NCBI GenBank assembly: GCA_041394705.1
Contig: JAWKHS010000004.1
Span: forward strand, 434,001-498,000
Source: Vicinamibacterales bacterium
GTDB lineage: Bacteria > Acidobacteriota > Vicinamibacteria > Vicinamibacterales > UBA2999
DNA length: 64,000 nt
Direction: 5' to 3'
Positions 53,160 through 60,345 of this stretch are shown piece after piece. Below the pieces are notes generated by a model that searched no databases, was not told the origin of the DNA, and was given only the letters and a program-made list of their open reading frames with translations. Both the position numbers and the translations under genes were made by a program. Positions within the stretch are counted from its first letter, which is position 1. Every line of letters begins with the position of its first letter.

Positions 53160-53178
53160 ACTTACGTAGCACTGTCAA
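53150..53178 (-). promoter_or_regulatory. rpsA promoter with a TACGT-N5-ACGTA palindrome
   Basis: On the minus strand TTGACA (53178-53173, perfect -35), 17 bases, then TAAATT (53155-53150). The leader would be about 105 bases. Between and across the boxes lies the palindrome TACGT-TACTT-ACGTA (53154-53168), a candidate operator. Confidence 0.65.
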
Positions 53179-53198
53179 GGAATCCGAGAGGACCCGCC

Positions 53199-54059
53199 AT
53201 GGCGAAGAAGCCGAAGAAGACTGGACGCAAGACAGCGAAGGCGGCGTCGAAGGCTCGCGGCGCGACGTCCGCCGCCCGACGCCGCCCCGCCAAGGCTGCC
53301 AAGGCGGCGAAGACGTCGGCCAGGCCCTCGAGAAAGGCCGCCAAGCCTGCGAAGAAGACCGCCAAGCCCACGAGGAAGGCCCCCAAACCCTCGAAGAAGG
53401 CATTCGGAGGCGCGAAGAAGCGGACGGCCCGGAAGGCGGGCGCCGCCAGGGCCGCCCGGAAGCCGGCCGCCAGGCCCGCGGCGAAGCGGGGGGCCGTCAG
53501 AAAGGCCGCGCCCGCCAGGAAGACGGCCCGGAAGCCGGCCCCGACTGCAGCCGCGAGGAAGAACGTCGCGAAGGCGGCCAAGCCCGCGCGCCGTCCGGTC
53601 ACGCACGCGACCAAGCCGGCCCGCAAGGCAGCTGCGGCCCGGAGCGCGCCGCCGGCCCGCAAGGCGCCGGCCCTCGACCGCGAACGCCGGACGATCGGGC
53701 GCGAGCAGTCCCACTCGCCCGGGCTGCCCTCCAGCCTGGTACCGAGCGGCCACGCCAGCGCCGCCAGCAGCGGCGCCGAGGAACTCCGGGTGCGCCTGGC
53801 CACCTTTGGCGGCGACGGCCCGGTGCTCACGGCGGGCGACGTCGACGCGAACTGGGAATCGGCGGCATCGGTGGGCGACGAGGCCCCGGGCGGCGACAAC
53901 CCCACGCCCGACCAGGACGTGGTCGACGAGATCGGCCGCGCGCTCGGCGTGGAGTACGAGGACGACGAGGAACTCCAGGGCGGCGACGAGATCGCGGCGC
54001 GGGACCACGACCGCTGGGAACTGGACCCCGCCTCGTCGGACGACTTCGACGAACGCTAG
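53199..54059 (+). CDS. Histone H1-like lysine/alanine-rich protein with C-terminal DUF6335-like domain
   Basis: 286 residues from ATG 53199 (GAGAGGA upstream). Residues 1 to about 160 are almost only Lys, Ala, Arg, Pro and Thr in AxKPAxK-type repeats, as in bacterial histone H1-like and alginate-regulator AlgP tails, so DNA binding is likely. Residues about 190-286 hold a compact acidic domain, PVLTAGDVDANWESAASVGD, GDNPTPDQDVVDEIGRALG and DHDRWELDPASSDDF, which resembles DUF6335 (also in cyanobacteria). The joined layout is unusual. The gene is divergent from rpsA. Confidence 0.82.
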   Translation: MAKKPKKTGRKTAKAASKARGATSAARRRPAKAAKAAKTSARPSRKAAKPAKKTAKPTRKAPKPSKKAFGGAKKRTARKAGAARAARKPAARPAAKRGAVRKAAPARKTARKPAPTAAARKNVAKAAKPARRPVTHATKPARKAAAARSAPPARKAPALDRERRTIGREQSHSPGLPSSLVPSGHASAASSGAEELRVRLATFGGDGPVLTAGDVDANWESAASVGDEAPGGDNPTPDQDVVDEIGRALGVEYEDDEELQGGDEIAARDHDRWELDPASSDDFDER

Positions 54060-54087
54060 GCCAGAGCGACCCGCGAGCAATGTCGAG

Positions 54088-54112
54088 GGCCCGAGTGCAC
54101 AACTCGGGCCTT
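54088..54112. terminator. Hairpin terminator between convergent genes
   Basis: GGCCCGAGT (54088-54096) and ACTCGGGCC (54102-54110) around GCACA, followed by TT. It can terminate the lysine-rich protein transcript and perhaps the opposing cmk transcript. Confidence 0.65.
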
Positions 54113-54209
54113 CGCCACGTACGGCCGCCCGTTCCCCGTCGGTGCCTGGAGGGACCCGCCAGGCGACGGCGACGCGGGGTGACGGCGTGACGGGAATGGC
54201 CGCGAGCCG

Positions 54210-54863
54210 CTAACCGCCAGTCGCAGTCCTTGTCCGCACGACTGCCAGCACACGCGCCACCACGTCCTCGATCGGCACGCCGGTCGTGTCGATGTACTCC
54301 GCGTCGTCCGCCTTCATCAGGGGGGCGACGCTGCGGGTCGAATCCGACTTGTCGCGCGCGGCGAGGTCCTCGGCCACGTGCGCCACGTTGCTGACCTTCC
54401 CACCCGTGTGGGCGGGGTCGGCAGCGCGCCGGCGGGCGCGCTCTTCCGGGGATGCGTCCAGGTAGACCTTGACCTCGGCACGCGGGAAGACGACGGTGCC
54501 GATGTCGCGGCCCTCCATGACGACCCCACCGTCCGCGCCAAGCGCGCGCTGCCGCGCGACCAGCGCCGCACGCACGTCCGGATCGCGGGCCACGGCCGCC
54601 GACGCCCTGTCGATCTCGGGTGTGCGGATCGCGGAGGTGACGTCGTGGCCGTCGATCGCCGTCCGGCCCTCCGCCATGTCGATGGTCGACTCGGCCGCGA
54701 TCGTCGCGGGGGCACCGGACCGTTGTGCCGCGGCCCACGCCACCGCGCGGTACATGGCCCCCGTGTCCACGTGCCGGTAGCCGAGCGCGCGGGCCACCGC
54801 CCGCGCGACCGTGCCCTTGCCCGCACCCGAGGGCCCGTCGACGGCGATCACCACGCGTTTCAC
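54210..54863 (-). CDS. cmk: Cytidylate kinase
   Basis: 217 residues from GTG 54863. P-loop VAVDGPSGAGKGTVARAVAR-like start (VIAVDGPSGAGKGTVA), NMP-binding region RHVDTGAMYRAVAWAAA, and MEGRDIGTVVFPRAEVKVYL, then the lid DASPEERARRRAADP. Phosphorylates CMP and dCMP. The frame is open upstream but only this start gives the P-loop at the N terminus, and a TG-T-TACACT extended -10 ends 8 bases before the GTG. The stop TAG is embedded in a TTAGCGG CTCGCGG heptad-like stretch. Confidence 0.95.
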   Translation of the reverse strand: MKRVVIAVDGPSGAGKGTVARAVARALGYRHVDTGAMYRAVAWAAAQRSGAPATIAAESTIDMAEGRTAIDGHDVTSAIRTPEIDRASAAVARDPDVRAALVARQRALGADGGVVMEGRDIGTVVFPRAEVKVYLDASPEERARRRAADPAHTGGKVSNVAHVAEDLAARDKSDSTRSVAPLMKADDAEYIDTTGVPIEDVVARVLAVVRTRTATGG

Positions 54864-54871
54864 AAACGGGC

Positions 54872-54881
54872 AGTGTAACAT
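54872..54881. promoter_or_regulatory. Overlapping divergent -10 boxes for cmk and the hydrolase
   Basis: On the minus strand TACACT (54877-54872), preceded by TG-T, lies 8 bases before the cmk GTG. On the plus strand TAACAT (54876-54881) lies 9 bases before the hydrolase GTG (54891). The two boxes overlap by two bases, so the genes may compete for polymerase, and both mRNAs would be leaderless. Confidence 0.4.
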
Positions 54882-54890
54882 GCGCATTCC

Positions 54891-56099
54891 GTGGTCCATT
54901 TCCGCCTGCAGCGCGCTGCGATCGCCGCGATCGCCCTCATCCTGCTGGCGCGCTCGCTCCTCGCCTACGTCGACGCCGGAGCGTTCGTCGTACGTGCGGC
55001 GGGCCTCGAGGACGGGTGGGCCGCGGAGGTCGCGGCCATTCGGGCGCACGAGACGACCCGCGTCGATCTCCCGCCGATCTCGACGCGTCATGGCGCGGTA
55101 CCGGCCCGCCTCTACCAGCCGGCGCGGTTCTCGCGCACGGTGCTCCTGGTGCCGGGCGTGCACATGGACGGCATCGACGAGACCCGGCTCGTCGGCATGG
55201 CCGAGGACCTGGCGGAGACCGGCATCGCGGTCGTCACCGTCGCGCCGCCCGACCTCCGGCGGTTCCAGATCACGCCGGCCAACACCGACGTGATCGAGGA
55301 CGCCGCCCGCTGGATCGCGGCCACGCCGCGCCTCGCGCCTGACGGCAAGGTCGGCCTGATCGGCATCTCGTTCTCCGGCGGCCTGTCGGTGGTGGCGGCG
55401 GGGCGCGACGACCTGCGCGACGACGTGGCGTTCGTCATGTCGTTCGGCGGCCACGGCGATCTCGCCCGGGTCATGCGCTATCTGTGCTCGGGCCGGACGC
55501 CGGCGCCGCCGGACGATCGCACGGCCGGCGGCACGGTCGTCGGCGGCGACACGCTCCGGGTCGCCCCCCCGCACGACTACGGCGTCACCGTCGTACTCCT
55601 GACGTTCGCGGATCGCGTGGTGCCGGCCGACCAGGTGGACGCCCTCCGAAGCGCCATCCTCGTCTACCTGACGGCATCGTCCCTCACACTGGTGGACATG
55701 CAACGGGCCGAGGCGGAGTTCCGGCGCGCACGGGACCTCGCCGAGGCGCTCCCGGAACCGTCGCGCACGCTGATGCGCCACGTCAACGACCGCGCCGTGG
55801 ACGAGCTCGGGCCGCTGCTGCTCCCGATCGTCGACGGCCTCGCCGACCAGGACGGCGTGCGCGCCATGTCGCCCGAGCGCGTGCCGCCGCCCTCGGCGCC
55901 GGTGTTCCTGCTGCACGGCAGCGAGGACACGGTGATCCCGTCGGTGGAGACGCTGTTCCTGGCCGAGCACCTGCGGACGCACACCAGGGTCTGGGGGCTG
56001 CTCAGCACCCTCATCACCCACGCGGAGGTGGACCGCGCGGCCTCGCCCTCGGACGTGTGGGCGCTGACGCGGTTCTGGCACGCCCTGCTGGCGCTCTGA
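54891..56099 (+). CDS. Membrane-anchored alpha/beta hydrolase
   Basis: 402 residues from GTG 54891. A single N-terminal hydrophobic helix (IAAIALILLARSLLAYVDAG) would anchor or export it. The alpha/beta-hydrolase core has the nucleophile elbow GISFSGGLS, PVFLLHGSEDTVIPSVETL with the acid, and the His in TLITHAEVDRAAS. A long helical insert (QRAEAEFRRARDLAEALPEP) forms a lid. Substrate is unknown. It sits 3 bases before rluB. Confidence 0.83.
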   Translation: MVHFRLQRAAIAAIALILLARSLLAYVDAGAFVVRAAGLEDGWAAEVAAIRAHETTRVDLPPISTRHGAVPARLYQPARFSRTVLLVPGVHMDGIDETRLVGMAEDLAETGIAVVTVAPPDLRRFQITPANTDVIEDAARWIAATPRLAPDGKVGLIGISFSGGLSVVAAGRDDLRDDVAFVMSFGGHGDLARVMRYLCSGRTPAPPDDRTAGGTVVGGDTLRVAPPHDYGVTVVLLTFADRVVPADQVDALRSAILVYLTASSLTLVDMQRAEAEFRRARDLAEALPEPSRTLMRHVNDRAVDELGPLLLPIVDGLADQDGVRAMSPERVPPPSAPVFLLHGSEDTVIPSVETLFLAEHLRTHTRVWGLLSTLITHAEVDRAASPSDVWALTRFWHALLAL

Positions 56100-56101
56100 C
56101 G

Positions 56102-56956
56102 ATGCGACGACGCCCCCCCGCCCGACGGCCCACGCCCTCCCGGGCGCCCGCTTCACGCCCGCCGGGGCCGCGGAGCACCGCCGCGCCGCCGGGGCGCGCC
56201 AGCCGAGCGGCCGATGCCGACGGCGGCGGCGTGCGCCTGCAGAAGCTGCTGTCGGCCGCGGGCGTCGCCTCGCGGCGGGCGGCGGAGCAACTGATCGCCG
56301 AGGGCCGCGTGACCGTCAACGGCGAGGTCGTGACCACGCTCGGGGCGAAGGCCATCCCGGGCGTGGACGAGGTGCGGCTGGACGACCGGCGCATCAAGGG
56401 CCCCGGACGGCTCCGCTACATCCTCCTGAACAAGCCGCGCGGCTACGTGACCACGCGGCGCGATCCGGAGAAGCGGCGGACCGTGCTCGATCTGCTGCAG
56501 GGCATCGGCGACTACGTCTACCCCGTCGGCCGCCTCGACTACGACACCGAGGGCCTGCTCCTCCTGACCAGCGACGGCGACCTGGCGGCGCGCCTCACCC
56601 ATCCGCGCCACGAGGTGCCGCGCGTCTACGAAGCCATCGTGACGGGCGTGCCTGACGACGAAGCCGTGGACGCGCTGCGGCACGGCGTGTACCTGGACGG
56701 GCGCCGGACCGCCGAGTCCACCGTGACGCGCGGGGCCACCGTGCGTTCCGGGGACACGCTGACGACGAAGCTGGTGCTCACGCTGCACGAGGGCCGCAAC
56801 CGGCAGGTCCGCGAGATGTGCGCGAAGGTGGGGCACCCGGTGCGCACGCTGCAGCGCGTCCGCTACGGCCCGCTCACGCTGCGGGGGCTGCCTCGAGGCG
56901 CGTGGCGCGATCTGACGCCGGCCGAGATCGAGGCCCTGCGCGCGGCGACGCGCTGA
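56102..56956 (+). CDS. rluB: 23S rRNA pseudouridine synthase RluB-type
   Basis: 284 residues from ATG 56102, two bases after the hydrolase stop. A Pro/Arg-rich lead of about 40 residues precedes an S4 domain (VRLQKLLSAAGVASRRAAEQ, EGRVTVNGEVV) and the RsuA-family catalytic domain: NKPRGYVTTRRDPEKRRTVL, GRLDYDTEGLLLLTSDGDLA with the catalytic Asp, and HEGRNRQVREMCAKVGHPV. Modifies helix 89-type positions in E. coli (U2605); RluB versus RluE/F specificity is inferred. Confidence 0.9.
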   Translation: MRRRPPARRPTPSRAPASRPPGPRSTAAPPGRASRAADADGGGVRLQKLLSAAGVASRRAAEQLIAEGRVTVNGEVVTTLGAKAIPGVDEVRLDDRRIKGPGRLRYILLNKPRGYVTTRRDPEKRRTVLDLLQGIGDYVYPVGRLDYDTEGLLLLTSDGDLAARLTHPRHEVPRVYEAIVTGVPDDEAVDALRHGVYLDGRRTAESTVTRGATVRSGDTLTTKLVLTLHEGRNRQVREMCAKVGHPVRTLQRVRYGPLTLRGLPRGAWRDLTPAEIEALRAATR

Positions 56957-56962
56957 ACGCGC

Positions 56963-57760
56963 CTACTCGTCCTGCCCCGGCCCCTCGGCCGTCTCGGCCT
57001 CGTCGGCCTCTCCCCCGTCCACGGCCCCGTCCCCCTCGTCGTCCTCCAGGGGCAGCATCTCGTCGACGGCGGGCTTCTCGAGCAGGAGCGGCGGCGGCTC
57101 GAAGCCGAGCGCCTCGACCATGTCCTCGATCTTCGGCAGGTCGCCCAGGTCCTTCAGGCCGAAGCGCAGCAGGAAATCGCGCGTCGTGCCGTAGAGGAAC
57201 GGACGGCCGACGACGTTCTTCCGTCCCACGATCTTCACGAGGTGACGTTCGAGCAGGGTGGCGACGACGCCCGACGTGTTCACGCCGCGGATCTCGTTGA
57301 TTTCGGCCGCGGTCACGGGCTGGCGGTACGCGACGACCGACAGCGTCTCGAGCGCCGCCACGGAGAGCTTGTGCGCGCTCCGCTCCCGGAACAGGCGCCG
57401 CACCCAGTCGTGCAGCTCGGGACGGGTCGTGATCTGGAACCCGCCGGCCACTTCGGCGAGGTGGAGGCCGCCGGGCGCCTGGTAGCGGGCGGTCAGCGCC
57501 GCGATGGCGGCCTGCACGTCTTCCTTCGGCTCATCCGACAGCAGCTTGAAGAGCATCTTCGGCGAAAGCGGCTCCGGGGACGCGAACACCAGCGCCTCCA
57601 CGATCGCCTCCAGCTGCGAGCGGTCCATCGCCGGGCGCTCGCCGGCCTCGACCGCCTCGGTCACCGCGGCCTGCCCGGCGGGCGCCGGATCGGGCGGCGC
57701 TTCGGCCTCGGGCGGGGCCTCGGGCCCGTCCGCCGTCTCGTCGCGCATCTCGTCGCTCAT
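56963..57760 (-). CDS. scpB: Segregation and condensation protein ScpB
   Basis: 265 residues, overlapping scpA by 4 bases (ATGA). Two winged-helix domains are visible: LEAIVEALVFASPEPLSPKM and KLSVAALETLSVVAYRQPVT, then AEINEIRGVNTSGVVATLLE and FLYGTTRDFLLRFGLKDLGD. A long acidic N-terminal lead and acidic tail flank the core. It binds ScpA in the SMC-ScpAB condensin complex for chromosome segregation. Confidence 0.95.
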   Translation of the reverse strand: MSDEMRDETADGPEAPPEAEAPPDPAPAGQAAVTEAVEAGERPAMDRSQLEAIVEALVFASPEPLSPKMLFKLLSDEPKEDVQAAIAALTARYQAPGGLHLAEVAGGFQITTRPELHDWVRRLFRERSAHKLSVAALETLSVVAYRQPVTAAEINEIRGVNTSGVVATLLERHLVKIVGRKNVVGRPFLYGTTRDFLLRFGLKDLGDLPKIEDMVEALGFEPPPLLLEKPAVDEMLPLEDDEGDGAVDGGEADEAETAEGPGQDE

Positions 57761-58677
57761 CGCTCGTCGTCCTCGTCAGGTCCCTCGGCGTCTCCGGACG
57801 GCCCGGCGTCGGGGACGGCGGGCGCCGGCGGCGGGATCTCGCCGCCGGGCGCCGCGTGATGCGCCCGGTACTCGTCCTCGGGATCGTGGATGGGATGCGG
57901 CGCGTCCGTGGGACGCGCGCGCTTGTAGATCCGGATGGCGCCGCCCGACTGCTGGAACGCGCGCACCAGCTTCAGGCGGATCATCTCGAGCAGCGCCAGG
58001 AAGGTGACGATGATGTCGCCGCGCGTGGCGACGTCCTCGAACAGATCCTCGAACCCGCACGCGTCGGTCGCCGAGAGACGTTCGAGCAGCTGCTCGATGC
58101 GCGTCTCGATGGACACCTGCTCGGGCGGGAGCGGCACGTCCGGGCGCTCCCGGGCCCGCTCGAGGACGCGGCGGAAGGCCGCGAGCAGCCCGAACAGGTC
58201 GACGTCGAGCTCCGGTTCGGCCTCCTCGCCGGCGATCGCCTCGACGCGCGCGTCGGGGCGCGTCCACTGGGCGCTGCGGACCGTCTCCCGCTCGTGCAGG
58301 AGCTCGGCCGCGGCCTTGAAGCGCTGGTGCTCCACCAGGCGGCGCACGAGCGCGTCGCGCGGATCGATCTCGTCCAGGTCCTCGTCGACCGCCGCTTCGG
58401 GCCGCGGCAGGAGCTGCCGGCTCTTGATGTGGATGAGCGTGGCGGCCGTGACCAGGAACTCGCTCGCGATGTCCAGGTTCAGCTCCTGCATCAGCCCGAG
58501 GTACTCCAGGTACTGCTCGGTGATGAGGGCGATCGGGATGTCGTAGATGCTGACCTCGTTCTTCTTGATAAGGTGCAGCAGCAGGTCGAGCGGGCCCTCG
58601 AACGTCTCGAGGCGCAGCGGAATGGCCTCGAGCTGGGACTCGAACGCGGCATCGCGCGCGGCGCCGTCAGTAGACAA
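57757..58677 (-). CDS. scpA: Segregation and condensation protein ScpA
   Basis: 306 residues. The kleisin start LRLETFEGPLDLLLHLIKKN and EVSIYDIPIALITEQYLEYL is diagnostic, and the C-terminal winged helix includes DIIVTFLALLEMIRLKLVRA. The start is a TTG (58677) inside the trpS end; no better upstream start exists. A C-terminal acidic/Pro tail extends beyond the fold. Bridges SMC heads with ScpB; the operon order trpS-scpA-scpB is common. Confidence 0.95.
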   Translation of the reverse strand: MSTDGAARDAAFESQLEAIPLRLETFEGPLDLLLHLIKKNEVSIYDIPIALITEQYLEYLGLMQELNLDIASEFLVTAATLIHIKSRQLLPRPEAAVDEDLDEIDPRDALVRRLVEHQRFKAAAELLHERETVRSAQWTRPDARVEAIAGEEAEPELDVDLFGLLAAFRRVLERARERPDVPLPPEQVSIETRIEQLLERLSATDACGFEDLFEDVATRGDIIVTFLALLEMIRLKLVRAFQQSGGAIRIYKRARPTDAPHPIHDPEDEYRAHHAAPGGEIPPPAPAVPDAGPSGDAEGPDEDDER

Positions 58678-59659
58678 GCCTCACCGCCTCGCGCACGCGC
58701 GTCATCGTCTCGATTGCCCGGGCCCGCGCCTTGCGCGAGCCCTCCATCACCACCTCACGGAGGTAACCGGGACGCGCCAGCACCTCGGCCCGCCGCTGGC
58801 GGATCGGCTCGAGGCGCGCGTTCACGGCGGCCGCGAGCTTCGTCTTCACCTCGACGTCGCCGACCGCGCCCGCCCGGTACCGCGTCTTGAGGTCTTCCAC
58901 CTCGTCGCGGTCGGGGTTGAACGCGTCGTGGTAGATGAAGACGGGATTGCCCTCCACCGTCCCGGGAATGTCGGCGCGGACGCGCTTCGGGTCGGTGTAC
59001 ATCTGCCGGACCTTCTTCACGACGGTGGCCGCGTCGTCCGACAGGTCGATGGTGTTCCCGTAGCTCTTGCTCATCTTCCGGTTGTCGAGCCCGGGCAGGC
59101 GCGGCGTCGGCGTGAGCAGGGCGGCGGGCTCGACGAACACCTCGCCGTAGAAGTTGTTGAAGCGACGCACCACCTCGCGCGACAGCTCGAGATGCGGCAC
59201 CTGGTCCTCGCCCACGGGCACGACGTTGGCGTCGTAGATGATGACGTCGGCGGTCTGCAGCAGCGGATACCCCAGGAAGCCGATGCTGCTCAGGTCGCGG
59301 TCGGTGAGCTGCTCGGTGAGCTCCTTGTAGGTCGGGACGCGCTCCAGCCAGGGGATGGGCGTGACCATCTGCAGCAGCAGGTAGAGCTCGGCGTGCTCTG
59401 GCACCAGCGACTGCGCGAAGATCGTACTCCGCTCCGGGTCGATGCCGCAGCCGATCCAGTCGGCGACGTTGTCGAGCGCGTTGGCGACGAGCTCCTCGGT
59501 CTCGGCGAAGTGGCTCGTGAGCGCGTGCCAGTCGGCGATGAAGTAGTAGGTCTCGTAGTCACGCTGGAGCGCGACCCAGTTGTCGAGGGCCCCGACGAGG
59601 TGGCCGAGATGGAGTCGTCCCGTCGGGCGCATCCCCGACACCACGCGCTTGGTCGTCAC
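58667..59659 (-). CDS. trpS: Tryptophanyl-tRNA synthetase
   Basis: 330 residues from GTG 59659, which overlaps the M50 protease stop as GTGA; a TTG at 59668 would add three residues. HIGH motif SGMRPTGRLHLGHLVGALDN and KMSKS in LDNRKMSKSYGNTIDLSDD are clear, with the tryptophan pocket around YPLLQTADVIIYDANVVPVG. Normal bacterial TrpRS length. Confidence 0.95.
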   Translation of the reverse strand: MTTKRVVSGMRPTGRLHLGHLVGALDNWVALQRDYETYYFIADWHALTSHFAETEELVANALDNVADWIGCGIDPERSTIFAQSLVPEHAELYLLLQMVTPIPWLERVPTYKELTEQLTDRDLSSIGFLGYPLLQTADVIIYDANVVPVGEDQVPHLELSREVVRRFNNFYGEVFVEPAALLTPTPRLPGLDNRKMSKSYGNTIDLSDDAATVVKKVRQMYTDPKRVRADIPGTVEGNPVFIYHDAFNPDRDEVEDLKTRYRAGAVGDVEVKTKLAAAVNARLEPIRQRRAEVLARPGYLREVVMEGSRKARARAIETMTRVREAVRLVY

Positions 59660-60345
59660 AGCAGCCAACCCCGGAGCACGCGCTGCACGGGCAGGATGAT
59701 CCGCGTCAGCGCACCTGAGAGCATCAGGCCGTACAGCAAGATGAAACCGTACGGCCGGAGGCGGTCGATGAGGCCCGCGACCGGCGCGGGCACGATCCCG
59801 GCCAGGATGTTCCCGCCGTCGAGCGGGGGCACGGGGATCAGGTTGAAGACGGCCAGCAAGACGTTGATGACGACCGCGAAGTAGGCGGCGTAGGCCAGGA
59901 CGTCGGTCGGCTGACTGAACGACCCGCCGAACCCGACCACCTGCTCCAGCGTCCGGAACGCGAAGCCGGCCACCGCGGCCAGCACGAGGTTGCTGGCGGG
60001 GCCGGCGGCAGCCACGATCGCGAAATCGCGCCGCGGCGACGCCAGCCGTGCCGGATTCACGGGAACCGGCCGCGCCCAGCCGATGAGGGGCAGGCCGGTG
60101 GCGATCGCCAGCAGCGGGAAGAGCACCGTGCCGACCGGGTCGATGTGGACGAGGGGATTCAGGCTGAGCCGCCCGAGCATGCGGGCGGTGGGATCGCCCA
60201 GGCGGTCGGCGGCCCAGGCGTGCGCCGCCTCGTGGAACGAGAGCGAGGCGATGAGCACGGCCACGGACAGCCCGATCTGCAGCAGATCCCCGGATGCCAA
60301 AGCGCTCAAGCGTACCACAGCCGTCGGCGGCCGACGGCGCCTCAC
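59656..60345 (-). CDS. M50-family site-2 (rhomboid-unrelated) membrane metalloprotease
   Basis: 229 residues from GTG 60345, overlapping the uvrC stop as GTGA. Zinc motif HEAAH in ASLSFHEAAHAWAADRLGD and the third-ligand motif VFNLIPVPPLDGGNILAGI lie in separate transmembrane segments, as in the small FtsH-independent M50 peptidases. About six hydrophobic helices. Substrate unknown. Commonly sits before trpS-scpA-scpB, as here. Confidence 0.92.
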   Translation of the reverse strand: MRRRRPPTAVVRLSALASGDLLQIGLSVAVLIASLSFHEAAHAWAADRLGDPTARMLGRLSLNPLVHIDPVGTVLFPLLAIATGLPLIGWARPVPVNPARLASPRRDFAIVAAAGPASNLVLAAVAGFAFRTLEQVVGFGGSFSQPTDVLAYAAYFAVVINVLLAVFNLIPVPPLDGGNILAGIVPAPVAGLIDRLRPYGFILLYGLMLSGALTRIILPVQRVLRGWLL

